Of a DNA stretch of 64,000 nt, positions 48,188-56,344 are shown piece by piece; positions within the stretch are counted from its first letter, which is position 1, and each line of letters starts with the position of its first letter. The position numbers and the translations under genes were made by a program. The stretch lies in the NCBI RefSeq assembly GCF_016917355.1, contig NZ_CP070304.1:4464001-4528000 (forward strand), read 5' to 3'. The stretch comes from Glaciimonas sp. PAMC28666 (GTDB taxonomy: Bacteria > Pseudomonadota > Gammaproteobacteria > Burkholderiales > Burkholderiaceae_D). The notes under the pieces were generated by a model. That model was not told where the DNA came from and searched no databases. It worked only from the letters and a program-made list of their open reading frames with translations.

Positions 48188-49297
48188 GTGGAACTTGTTT
48201 TGAATAAACTTCTGACTTTTCCTGAGCAAACAGCTGCACCGCCTTTGGCAAGTGCCAAAGCTATGCTATTTCATGATCCGCGCGCTACCGCGTTATTAAA
48301 ACAGGTTGAACGCGTCGCTTTGAGCGATGCTACCGTGCTGGTGACCGGGGATACCGGGACTGGGAAAGAGTTGATCGCACGGCACATTCATGCGCAGAGC
48401 GGGCGGGCCGGCCCATTTATTGCCGTGAACTGTGGTGCCTTCTGTGAGACCTTGGTCGACGCTGAATTATTTGGTCATGAAGTGGGTGCTTTTACCGGTG
48501 CCACGCATGCACGTTCCGGATGGTTTGAAGCTGCCAATGGTGGCACGTTGTTTCTCGATGAGATCGGGGAATTGCCCGCTTCGTTGCAAGTAAAATTACT
48601 GCGTGTCCTGCAAGAACGCCAGGTTGTCCGACTTGGTTCGCGACGCGCCATACCTCTGGATGTGCGATTAGTCGCCGCAACCAATGTCGACCTGCAGCAG
48701 GCGATATTCCAGAATAGATTTCGCGCTGATTTATTTTATCGGCTCAGCGTCGCGACGGTTAATATGTTGTCGCTGCGCGCCAGATCGGGTGACATCTTGC
48801 CTTTGGCGCGCCACTTTATTGAGACATATAGCAAACGATTGCATCTTGAGGGCGTGACTTTAAGTGTTGTTGCGCAGAAAATGCTTGAAAGTTACGATTG
48901 GCCAGGAAATATTCGTGAGCTCGAAAATGTCATCCATTACGCACTGATTGTTTGCGATGGAAACGTCATCATTAAAGATGATCTCAAGCTCGCCGGAAAT
49001 ATGCAGCGGCCATCCAATTTCGAAACGAATGAGATAATGGAATATGCGTCGCATACTGCACCTCAAAGAGATCATGGGAATGGTCATTCAGGTTCACAGA
49101 TGCAGCATCGGCTTGAGGCGTTAATTGCAGAGTGCATACAATTCGCGCAGCCGAATCTCTTCGAAACTGTTGAAAAAGTGGTCGTCCATACTGCTTTCGC
49201 AGGATGTAATCAGAACCAGGTGCAGACTGCAAAGGTTTTGGGGGTGACCCGTAACATGCTCAGAACACATTTAAAACGATTTGGTTTAATTGGTTGA
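48188..49297 (+). CDS. Sigma-54-dependent activator, SfnR-like, no sensor domain
   Basis: This 369-residue activator begins almost directly with a AAA+ domain: Walker A GDTGTGKE near residue 54, the sigma-54 contact loop GAFTGATHARSG, Walker B LFLDEIGELP, FRADLFYRLSV and WPGNIRELENVIHYAL. A Fis-type helix-turn-helix (NQVQTAKVLGVTRNMLRTHLKRFGL) ends it. The opening AKAMLFHDPRATALL and the absence of a receiver or PAS domain resemble SfnR, which controls sulfone/sulfur use in Pseudomonas. No sulfur genes are nearby, so the target is unknown. The GTG at 48188 is uncertain; TTG 48200 is an alternative. Confidence 0.82.
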   Translation: MELVLNKLLTFPEQTAAPPLASAKAMLFHDPRATALLKQVERVALSDATVLVTGDTGTGKELIARHIHAQSGRAGPFIAVNCGAFCETLVDAELFGHEVGAFTGATHARSGWFEAANGGTLFLDEIGELPASLQVKLLRVLQERQVVRLGSRRAIPLDVRLVAATNVDLQQAIFQNRFRADLFYRLSVATVNMLSLRARSGDILPLARHFIETYSKRLHLEGVTLSVVAQKMLESYDWPGNIRELENVIHYALIVCDGNVIIKDDLKLAGNMQRPSNFETNEIMEYASHTAPQRDHGNGHSGSQMQHRLEALIAECIQFAQPNLFETVEKVVVHTAFAGCNQNQVQTAKVLGVTRNMLRTHLKRFGLIG

Positions 49298-49384
49298 GAG
49301 CGGTGTCATGGCTGTTTATGTGTCGACAATCATCCGCCGTCCCTGCCTTATATCAGACAACGCTTAGCGAAAAGTAACCAATAA

Positions 49385-49418
49385 AAAAGGGAGCAATTCA
49401 ACTGAATTGCTCCCTTTT
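49385..49418. terminator. Bidirectional terminator
   Basis: AAAAGGGAGCAATTC (49385-49399) pairs with GAATTGCTCCCTTTT (49404-49418) over 15 perfect bases. It ends both the sigma-54 activator gene and the convergent PIN-PhoH gene. Confidence 0.93.
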
Positions 49419-49478
49419 CACATCAATCAACCTGGTCCGTAGCCGAAATTAACGACTTGGATAGTTGATCACATTGGA

Positions 49479-51206
49479 TTACAAGACTTCACTGGCGTGG
49501 TCGGCCAAGCGCGAACGTTCGCCCCGTGCCAATGTAACGTGGCCACTGTGCGACCAACCCTTGAAACGATCCACCACATAGGTTAAGCCACTGGAACCTT
49601 CGGTCAAATAAGGCGTATCGATTTGCGCGATGTTACCCAGGCAAATAATTTTGGTGCCGGGGCCAGCGCGAGTGACCAATGTCTTGATTTGCTTCGGCGT
49701 TAAATTTTGCGCTTCGTCAATAATCAAGAATTTGTTAACAAAGGTCCGACCGCGCATGAAGTTGAGTGACTTGATTTTGATCTTTGAACGAATCAAATCT
49801 TGTGTCGCAGCCCGACCCCATTCACCTGCATCAGAATCTGATTTGTTGAGCACTTCGAGGTTATCGTCGAATGCACCCATCCACGGCCCCATTTTTTCTT
49901 CTTCAGTACCCGGTAAGAAACCAATATCTTCGCCGACTGGAACCGTCACCCGCGTAACGATGATTTCGTTATACGTTTTGGTTTCCAATACCTGGGCTAA
50001 TCCTGCGGCCAAGGCTAATAGCGTCTTGCCGGTGCCGGCTTGCCCAAGTAAGGTGACGAAATCGCATTCCGGGTTCATCAGCAGATTTAGCGCAAAATTC
50101 TGCTCGCGGTTACGTGCAGTCACGCCCCAAACGCTGTTTTTAGCGTGGGCATAATCGCGTAGCGATTGCAACACGGCTGTTTTGCCATTGATCTGCGTGA
50201 CCTGGCCATAAAACGCGGCTTCACCGTTCTTCGGTTCAATAAATACAAATTGATTAACCAGCAGTGATGGTACCAACGGACCAGTCAGCCGATAAAAAGT
50301 GTAGCCGGTTCCCAGCTTGTTTTCCTGCCAGGACTCAATACCTTTACCGTGCTTAATCCAGAAATCATCCGGAAGTTGTTGAATGCCGGAGTACAACAGA
50401 TCAGTATCTTCCAGCACATGATCGTTGAAATAATCCTCAGCTGGCAGACCCATGGCACGGGCCTTGATACGCATATTGATGTCTTTTGACACCAGCACAA
50501 CCGGCCGCCCCGGCGTCTCTGCTTCAAGCGCGCGCACCACGCCGAGAATCTGGTTATCGGCCTTACCAACAGGCAATCCTTCGGGTAACGTCCCATTTTG
50601 AAGCTTGGTCTGGAAGAAGAGTCGGCCCTTAGCATCCTTATTACCCAATTTGGATAACGGAATTCCGTGGTCGATCTGATCGTCCACTACATCGCCAACC
50701 AGTGCATCGAGAGAACGCGAGACCTGACGGGCATTGCGGGCCACCTCCGACATACCTTTCTTATGGTTATCAAGCTCTTCCAGCGTCACCATCGGCAAAT
50801 AAATGTCGTGCTCTTCAAAGCGGAACAGTGAACTAGGATCGTGCATCAATACATTTGTATCAAGCACAAACAGCTTCGTTACGCCGGATTTGTCAGCCGC
50901 GCGGCTAGTACTGGATTTGGGGCGACCTTCTGTCGACTTGGCGGTTTTATCTGTGACTGAACGCGGATTATCGTTCGGGGCCTTGTCCGATTTACGACTT
51001 TCAATTGGGCGATTCTCAGCAGGCTTATTGCGCGCCTGCGGGATCGGGGCAGCTATCAATTTCGCTACTGGCGCAGCGCGAACCGGGCGGGCAGCTGGTT
51101 CCACGATTGCAATGCGCGGTTTGACGGTTTTGCCAACTTCCGCTTTTGGATAATCCTGAACGGAAAGAAGGGCAGCGGGTTTGGTCGGTAGTTTTGGTAG
51201 GGGCAT
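49479..51206 (-). CDS. PIN-PhoH (PhoH2-type) fusion ATPase/RNase
   Basis: This 575-residue protein joins an N-terminal PIN ribonuclease domain to a C-terminal PhoH ATPase. In mycobacteria PhoH2 proteins of this kind act as RNA helicase-RNases. The PIN part starts about residue 110 with LFVLDTNVLMHDPSS and has acidic positions in the TLEELDNHKKG and SKDINMRIKA segments. The PhoH part has Walker A GQAGTGKT near 388 and Walker B FLIIDEAQNLTPKQ. The first ~105 residues are disordered Pro/Ala/Lys/Arg-rich sequence, longer than usual. A partner antitoxin gene is not seen. It lies downstream of bcp beyond a terminator. Confidence 0.9.
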   Translation of the reverse strand: MPLPKLPTKPAALLSVQDYPKAEVGKTVKPRIAIVEPAARPVRAAPVAKLIAAPIPQARNKPAENRPIESRKSDKAPNDNPRSVTDKTAKSTEGRPKSSTSRAADKSGVTKLFVLDTNVLMHDPSSLFRFEEHDIYLPMVTLEELDNHKKGMSEVARNARQVSRSLDALVGDVVDDQIDHGIPLSKLGNKDAKGRLFFQTKLQNGTLPEGLPVGKADNQILGVVRALEAETPGRPVVLVSKDINMRIKARAMGLPAEDYFNDHVLEDTDLLYSGIQQLPDDFWIKHGKGIESWQENKLGTGYTFYRLTGPLVPSLLVNQFVFIEPKNGEAAFYGQVTQINGKTAVLQSLRDYAHAKNSVWGVTARNREQNFALNLLMNPECDFVTLLGQAGTGKTLLALAAGLAQVLETKTYNEIIVTRVTVPVGEDIGFLPGTEEEKMGPWMGAFDDNLEVLNKSDSDAGEWGRAATQDLIRSKIKIKSLNFMRGRTFVNKFLIIDEAQNLTPKQIKTLVTRAGPGTKIICLGNIAQIDTPYLTEGSSGLTYVVDRFKGWSHSGHVTLARGERSRLADHASEVL

Positions 51207-51353
51207 AAAAAACCTCGCTTAGGGATAAAAAAAACGTTCGCAGCGGAAAAACACGAATCGGACCAACCTGTGAAACAGCCTAAAAAACAACGTAATACAA
51301 ATAAACGAGATCGATTGCCAAGTTCATAGTTTAGAAGTTTTATAAATCGCAAA

Positions 51354-51400
51354 GTAAAAAAGCCGTTTGAGAAGGCCAAAGACCTTATCCTCAAACGGCT
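51354..51400 (-). terminator. Terminator of bcp
   Basis: AGCCGTTTGAG (51361-51371) pairs with CTCAAACGGCT (51390-51400). On the minus strand the stem is followed by a T run (complement of AAAAA ending at 51360). It lies 40 bases past the bcp stop and separates it from the PhoH gene. Confidence 0.85.
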
Positions 51401-51440
51401 TTCCAGGGAATATTTTTTTAGAATTCAATGATTTAGAAAC

Positions 51441-51917
51441 TCAAGTTATAGTCTTCACAAAATCAAGTATATCCGTGACGTGCCCGGGCACCTTCACTCC
51501 ACGCCATTCTTTCACCAATGTACCAGCGCCGTCAATCACAAACGTACTTCGATCGATGCCACGGAGTTGCTTGCCGTACATATTTTTCATCTTCATGACG
51601 TTAAACATCAGGCATAACGTTTCTTCAGGATCGGAAATTAAATCGAACGGCATCTCCAGTTTAGCTTTAAAGCCTTCATGCGAACGTATGCTGTCGCGAC
51701 TGATTCCGAAGATAAATGTATTGCTTTTTTGGAATTCGGCAAACAGTTCTCGAAATTGAATGCTTTCCGTAGTGCACCCTGGCGTATTATCTTTTGGGTA
51801 AAAATAAAGGACCAAATTTTTGCCCCGAAAATCGGACAATGTGAACGTTTGGTTGCCAGTCATGGCGGCGGAAAATTCGGGCACAGGCATATTAATGATC
51901 GATACGTCATTTGCCAC
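51441..51917 (-). CDS. bcp: Peroxiredoxin Bcp (thioredoxin-dependent thiol peroxidase)
   Basis: Bcp reduces peroxides with thioredoxin. The 158 residues carry the peroxidatic Cys48 in PKDNTPGCTTE, Thr45 of the active site and the conserved Arg in DRSTFVIDGAG. In E. coli the resolving Cys50 lies five residues after the peroxidatic Cys45; here that position (53) is Ile. Another Cys is at 102 (ETLCLMF), matching E. coli Cys99, which is not the resolving residue there. The enzyme may therefore be one-Cys or use a different resolving partner. ATG 51917 fits the family start. Confidence 0.92.
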   Translation of the reverse strand: MANDVSIINMPVPEFSAAMTGNQTFTLSDFRGKNLVLYFYPKDNTPGCTTESIQFRELFAEFQKSNTFIFGISRDSIRSHEGFKAKLEMPFDLISDPEETLCLMFNVMKMKNMYGKQLRGIDRSTFVIDGAGTLVKEWRGVKVPGHVTDILDFVKTIT

Positions 51918-52098
51918 TTTTTAACCTCTTCTCTGAATTAAAATTCACGAAAAACTAGCCTGCGGGCTTGTGCGCTCCTTACGGCCCAGTCTAGCGGACT
52001 GCCTTCGTCGACAGGTATAGAAACCGTGAATGAATGATTGTGCGAAAATCATGTGAAACTTAAAAAATACAATGATCAGCGCAGAGATTGCAGGTGAG

Positions 52099-52153
52099 TG
52101 CATCAAACATGCATCAGCCATGCATCAAACATGCATCAAACATGCATCAAACG
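52099..52153. repeat. Five 11-base tandem repeats over the arnD stop
   Basis: The unit TGCATCAAACA is repeated five times without gaps (units start at 52099, 52110, 52121, 52132, 52143). Unit 2 differs at two bases and unit 5 at its last base. The last unit contains the arnD stop codon (52147-52149). The period of 11 bases equals roughly one helical turn. Confidence 0.9.
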
Positions 52154-53091
52154 ATGGCTTGCATGATCATGTCGCCGGAACGGCCCGGCAATTCTGCCCA
52201 GCGTATTGGTAATGTGGGTATGACTTGATCTTTTATCTTGTGATAGTAGTCTTCCATCGCAACCAGATCGTAACCTTGAGCACGCCAACCTTGCAGTAAC
52301 TGCTCGAATATTGGGGCAAGTTTTTGTCCTTCAAGTTCTGCGTGCAAGGTAAATACGTGGTCACGTGTGGCAGCCGTTAATTTTAACAAATGCGCCGCTA
52401 TATTCGTTGTGTTTAACTCAATACCATTGATCGTCCGTCCTAGAAGTTCATCCAGTGTGGGTAACGTCGTTGGAAGCTGCACGCATGGCAACGTTACACC
52501 TGCCACGCTTAGCCTATGCGGCCCCGCCGACTGGTCGGCTAATGCCCCGGATTCGGTCAGCATCGCGCGGCCATCCGATGAATAGCTGATATTAAAAACC
52601 TCTAACTGCTCGAACGCATATGCGTTCATCTGCCAACCGGCCGCCCCGTGTGTTTTTGGTATGACGCCAAAGATACTTTTGAAGCGATCAAAAGATTTTT
52701 GCATGAGGCTTTGGGTCCAGGCCGCGTCACTTTGACGGACGTGATCTTGCCACACGCGATGATCCCAGGTATGAATGCCGCACTCAAACCCTGCAGCCTG
52801 GACAGCCTGCATGTAACTGGCGCACGTTTTTCCAATATCAGGGGCCGGCAACAAAACGCCATACATCAGCGTTTTCAAGCCATAGTGCTCCACCACCGAT
52901 GTGCGGGATACTTTTTTGAAAAATCCTGGCCTGAATACCTGTTTCAATGCCCAGCCTGTATGGTCCGGTCCAAGGGAGAACAAGAACGTCGCCCGTGCCT
53001 CATATTTGGTTAAAAGACGTACCAGATTGGGGATTCCCTCGCGGGTGCCGCGATACGTATCCGCGTCAATTTTTAGGGTAAGAAGAGGCAA
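52147..53091 (-). CDS. arnD: 4-deoxy-4-formamido-L-arabinose-phosphoundecaprenol deformylase ArnD
   Basis: ArnD removes the formyl group from undecaprenyl-phosphate-Ara4FN, the step before flipping and transfer to lipid A. The 314-residue protein is a polysaccharide deacetylase (NodB-like). It starts MPLLTLKIDADTYRGTREGIPNL, very like E. coli ArnD, with the metal-binding Asp-Asp and His motifs IDADTYRG and HTWDHRVW. The AAGWQMNAYAFE and HAELEG segments are also shared. It is the last gene of the minus-strand arn cluster, 181 bases after the dehydrogenase gene. Its stop lies inside an 11-base tandem repeat. Confidence 0.92.
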   Translation of the reverse strand: MPLLTLKIDADTYRGTREGIPNLVRLLTKYEARATFLFSLGPDHTGWALKQVFRPGFFKKVSRTSVVEHYGLKTLMYGVLLPAPDIGKTCASYMQAVQAAGFECGIHTWDHRVWQDHVRQSDAAWTQSLMQKSFDRFKSIFGVIPKTHGAAGWQMNAYAFEQLEVFNISYSSDGRAMLTESGALADQSAGPHRLSVAGVTLPCVQLPTTLPTLDELLGRTINGIELNTTNIAAHLLKLTAATRDHVFTLHAELEGQKLAPIFEQLLQGWRAQGYDLVAMEDYYHKIKDQVIPTLPIRWAELPGRSGDMIMQAIV

Positions 53092-53272
53092 GTTTTGAGT
53101 AATACCTGAGAGTATTTGTTGGCCCGCGCAGTGCGGTTGCGCGAAGCGCGTTTTATTCGATGGCTAGCAATGATCATATGGCCGCACGATGTTGCGTGCC
53201 TGTCATTTGATCATTGGCAGCGGTGTTAAAAGGCCTGCGGAAACTTAGCTTAATCCTTTTAGCGTTACTGAA

Positions 53273-54328
53273 TTAATCCACCAGGGCGCGGGCTTCTGCG
53301 ACCTGACCCCGATAAGCATCAAAAATATTGCGCAATGTGTCAGCCATATTAGTCGTTGGTGCCCAGTTCAATTCTTCACAAGTGTTGGTGATTTTTGGTA
53401 CACGGTTTTGCACGTCCTGATAGCCTTTGCCATAGTACGCGGCAGAGGTGGTTTCGATCAATTTAACGTCCTTGGCCGAGTCGGCGTATTCCGGGTACTC
53501 GGCGGCCAATTTAAGCATCATGGCCGCGAGATCGCGAATCGAGTAATTGTTGACCGGGTTGCCGATGTTGTAAATCTTGCCGCTCGCAATACCATCTTTA
53601 TTCGCAATAATCTTGATCAGCGCATCAATGCCGTCATCGATATAAGTGAACGCGCGTTTTTGCTCGCCGCCATCGACCAATGAAATGTTTTCACCGCGAA
53701 CAATGTGTCCGAAGAATTGTGTCACTACGCGTGAACTTCCTTCTTTTGGCGTATGGATCGAATCAAGGCCGGCACCAATCCAGTTAAATGGACGGAACAA
53801 CGTGAAGTTGAGGCCTTCTTCCATGCCGTAACCCCAGATCACGCGATCCATCAATTGCTTGGCGCAAGAATAGATCCAACGTGGCTTATTGATTGGGCCG
53901 CAGATTAATTCCGATTCTTCCGGGTCAAATTCGTCGTCGTGACACATGCCATACACTTCGGAGGTCGATGGAAATACCAAATGTTTGCCGTATTTCGCAG
54001 CTGAACGCACGATCGGCAAATTCGCTTCAAAATCCAGTTCGAAGACGCGCAATGGCTTTTTAACGTAAGTTGACGGCGTAGCGATAGCGACCAATGGAAG
54101 AATGACGTCGCATTTCTTCACGTGGTATTCAACCCACTCTTTATTAATCGTGATGTCGCCTTCAAAGAAGTGCATGCGCGATTTGTACTCTTCGTTATCC
54201 AGCAGATCTCCGATGCGGTCTTTCATCATGTCCATACCGTATACGTGCCAATCGGTAGTGTCCAAAATACGCTTGGAAAGGTGATGGCCGATGAAGCCGT
54301 TAACGCCGAGAATAAGAACTTTTTTCAT
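53273..54328 (-). CDS. UDP-glucuronate decarboxylase (ArnA C-terminal half as separate gene)
   Basis: This 351-residue SDR enzyme oxidatively decarboxylates UDP-glucuronate to UDP-4-keto-pentose, the first dedicated step to L-Ara4N. It matches the C-terminal half of E. coli ArnA closely. It has the NAD motif GVNGFIGHHL at 8-17, active-site Ser123 and Glu124 in PSTSEVYG, Tyr153 and Lys157 in YSCAKQ, and Arg309 in GYQDVQNRVP. These correspond to Ser433, Glu434, Tyr463, Lys467 and Arg619. The formyltransferase half is encoded by the next gene upstream, 154 bases away. Confidence 0.95.
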   Translation of the reverse strand: MKKVLILGVNGFIGHHLSKRILDTTDWHVYGMDMMKDRIGDLLDNEEYKSRMHFFEGDITINKEWVEYHVKKCDVILPLVAIATPSTYVKKPLRVFELDFEANLPIVRSAAKYGKHLVFPSTSEVYGMCHDDEFDPEESELICGPINKPRWIYSCAKQLMDRVIWGYGMEEGLNFTLFRPFNWIGAGLDSIHTPKEGSSRVVTQFFGHIVRGENISLVDGGEQKRAFTYIDDGIDALIKIIANKDGIASGKIYNIGNPVNNYSIRDLAAMMLKLAAEYPEYADSAKDVKLIETTSAAYYGKGYQDVQNRVPKITNTCEELNWAPTTNMADTLRNIFDAYRGQVAEARALVD

Positions 54329-54482
54329 ATTGGTATCGTGTAATTGGTTGTCATTCTAATGGGTTAGTGCCTGGCCGCCAAATCTCGAACGCTGCAATTC
54401 CTTTGATCGCATTGGTTTGAAATTCTGCTTCGACAAACTGCCGAGGGCGGGCGACACTGCCCGGATGTTTTGTCGTCGATTT

Positions 54483-55376
54483 CTAAAGCATTGTTTGTAG
54501 CGCCTGCGGTGTGACTAAACTTCCATTCGCCGACAAGCTCTTGATCAATAGCGCACGACCGTCCCCGCACACTCCAAAAATGCAATTATCCACCACGGTC
54601 AGGCCTATAGGCAAATTTGCCATCGAAATTTCCGATAAACGTGCATTTTCTATTATGAACGTGACACCGTTCGAGACTGTCCACGCGCCAGGATAGGGCG
54701 GAGCGACTGCGCGATGCAGGTTGTACACTGTTTGCGCCGTTTGTTGCCAGTCTATCTCGCCGTCTGCTGCCTTCCTGCCGCCAAAATAACTTCCTTGGGA
54801 TAGATTGTTCGGTATCGCAGGCGTGGCGCCGGATAGCATCGCGGGGAGGGCGTTCCAAAGCGTTTGTTCGGCAGCAACTACGACCTTGCTGAATACGTCG
54901 TGCGCGGTATCATCCGGCAATATAGGCACGGATGTTTGTGCGACGATAGTGCCGGCATCAGGCTTCAACGTCATTTGATGCAATGTCGCACCGGTTTCGG
55001 TTTCACCATGCAGGACAGCCCAATTGATCGGGACCCGACCACGATATTTGGGCAGCAATGAACCGTGCATATTGAAAGCCCCATGTTTTGCCAGGGCTAG
55101 CAATTTCACCGGTAACATATGGCGGTAGTAAAAACTGAAAATAAAGTCGGGTTGTAACGCAGACATTTGTGCGAACAACTCCGGACTGGCTGGGTCTGCG
55201 GGTGTTACGACAGGGATGCTATGTTCTTCGCAGACAGCCGCAACCGAGTCGAACCAGATCGTTTCCTGAGGATTGTCTTCGTGGCTGACGACCAAGGCTA
55301 CATCAATGCCGCGGGCCAGTAACACTTTCAAGCAGCGGACGCCCACGTTATGGTAGGCGAAGACGACCGCTTTCAT
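54483..55376 (-). CDS. UDP-Ara4N formyltransferase (ArnA N-terminal half as separate gene)
   Basis: This 297-residue enzyme transfers a formyl group from 10-formyl-tetrahydrofolate to UDP-L-Ara4N. Asn102, His104 and Asp140 occupy the same numbered positions as the catalytic triad of E. coli ArnA, in AFNMHGSLLPKYRGR and LKPDAG. The C-terminal Fmt-like domain contains VAPPYPGAW. In E. coli this activity is fused to the decarboxylase; here the two are separate genes. Its start overlaps the arnC stop as ATGA, so translation is coupled to arnC. The 154 bases to the decarboxylase gene hold nothing recognisable. Confidence 0.94.
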   Translation of the reverse strand: MKAVVFAYHNVGVRCLKVLLARGIDVALVVSHEDNPQETIWFDSVAAVCEEHSIPVVTPADPASPELFAQMSALQPDFIFSFYYRHMLPVKLLALAKHGAFNMHGSLLPKYRGRVPINWAVLHGETETGATLHQMTLKPDAGTIVAQTSVPILPDDTAHDVFSKVVVAAEQTLWNALPAMLSGATPAIPNNLSQGSYFGGRKAADGEIDWQQTAQTVYNLHRAVAPPYPGAWTVSNGVTFIIENARLSEISMANLPIGLTVVDNCIFGVCGDGRALLIKSLSANGSLVTPQALQTML

Positions 55377-56329
55377 GAGGCGTTCCTGTCATCGGCGCTG
55401 GAGCGCTCTAGTATCGCTTGAACAACATACCTTGGACGCGCACGCACCTGCTGATATATCCGCCCAACATATTCACCGACCAGGCCGATGCCGAACAACA
55501 CCATCCCCATCAAGAAAAAGTTAATCGCGAATAGGGTAAAGACACCTTGAACCTCTGCGCCAAACAGGAACCGGCGAATGAGTATCAAGATGAACAACGC
55601 AGCAGAACCGAAAGCCAAAATGATGCCGACTAACGAAAACAACTGCAGGGGAATCAGCGAGAACCCGGTAATCAGATCGAAATTTAACCGTATCAGGCTG
55701 TAGAGAGAATATTTTGATTCGCCAGCCGAGCGTTCTTCATGTTCAACGGTAATTTCGGTCTGTTTACGCGCAAAGGTGTATGCCAGCGCCGGGACAAAAG
55801 TGTTGACTTCTTTGCATTGATTGATTAGATCCACTACGTTGCGGCCATATGCGCGCAGCATATTGCCTTGATCCGTCATTTTTATGTGCGTGATTTTCTC
55901 TCGCAGCCGATTCATTGCTTTGGAAGCGATCGTCCGCCACACCGAGTCCTGGCGCTGCCGTCGGATCGAACCGACGTAGTCGTAACCTTCACGCATCTTG
56001 GCGACCAGATTGCCGATTTCTTCGGGAGGGTTTTGCAGATCTGCATCCAGCGTAATAATGATTTGGCCACGACTGTTTTCAAAACCAGCCAAAATTGCCA
56101 TGTGCTGACCGAAATTGCCGTTAAAAAGCACGATACGGGTGACATCGGGGCGCAGCCGAAACTGTTCCGCTAAAACGGCCGCAGACGTATCGCGGCTGCC
56201 ATCGTTGACGAAAACGATTTCGTAAGATGTACCGAGTGCATCAAGCGCCGGATAAAGGCGTTCGAATAGCTGGGCAAGGCCGGATTCCTCGTTATAAACC
56301 GGGATAACAACGGTGATTTCTGGTTTCAT
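55373..56329 (-). CDS. arnC: Undecaprenyl-phosphate Ara4FN transferase ArnC
   Basis: ArnC moves Ara4FN from UDP to undecaprenyl phosphate at the cytoplasmic face. The 318 residues form a GT2 glycosyltransferase (VVIPVYNEESGL near residue 7, VNDGSRD, LDADLQNPPEEI with the metal-binding DxD, and TDQGNMLRAYGR). Two C-terminal membrane helices lie around 235-260 and 270-295. ATG 56329 fits. It follows arnB by 15 bases and is coupled to the formyltransferase gene. Confidence 0.93.
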   Translation of the reverse strand: MKPEITVVIPVYNEESGLAQLFERLYPALDALGTSYEIVFVNDGSRDTSAAVLAEQFRLRPDVTRIVLFNGNFGQHMAILAGFENSRGQIIITLDADLQNPPEEIGNLVAKMREGYDYVGSIRRQRQDSVWRTIASKAMNRLREKITHIKMTDQGNMLRAYGRNVVDLINQCKEVNTFVPALAYTFARKQTEITVEHEERSAGESKYSLYSLIRLNFDLITGFSLIPLQLFSLVGIILAFGSAALFILILIRRFLFGAEVQGVFTLFAINFFLMGMVLFGIGLVGEYVGRIYQQVRARPRYVVQAILERSSADDRNAS

Positions 56330-56344
56330 GAATCTTTTGCAAAT

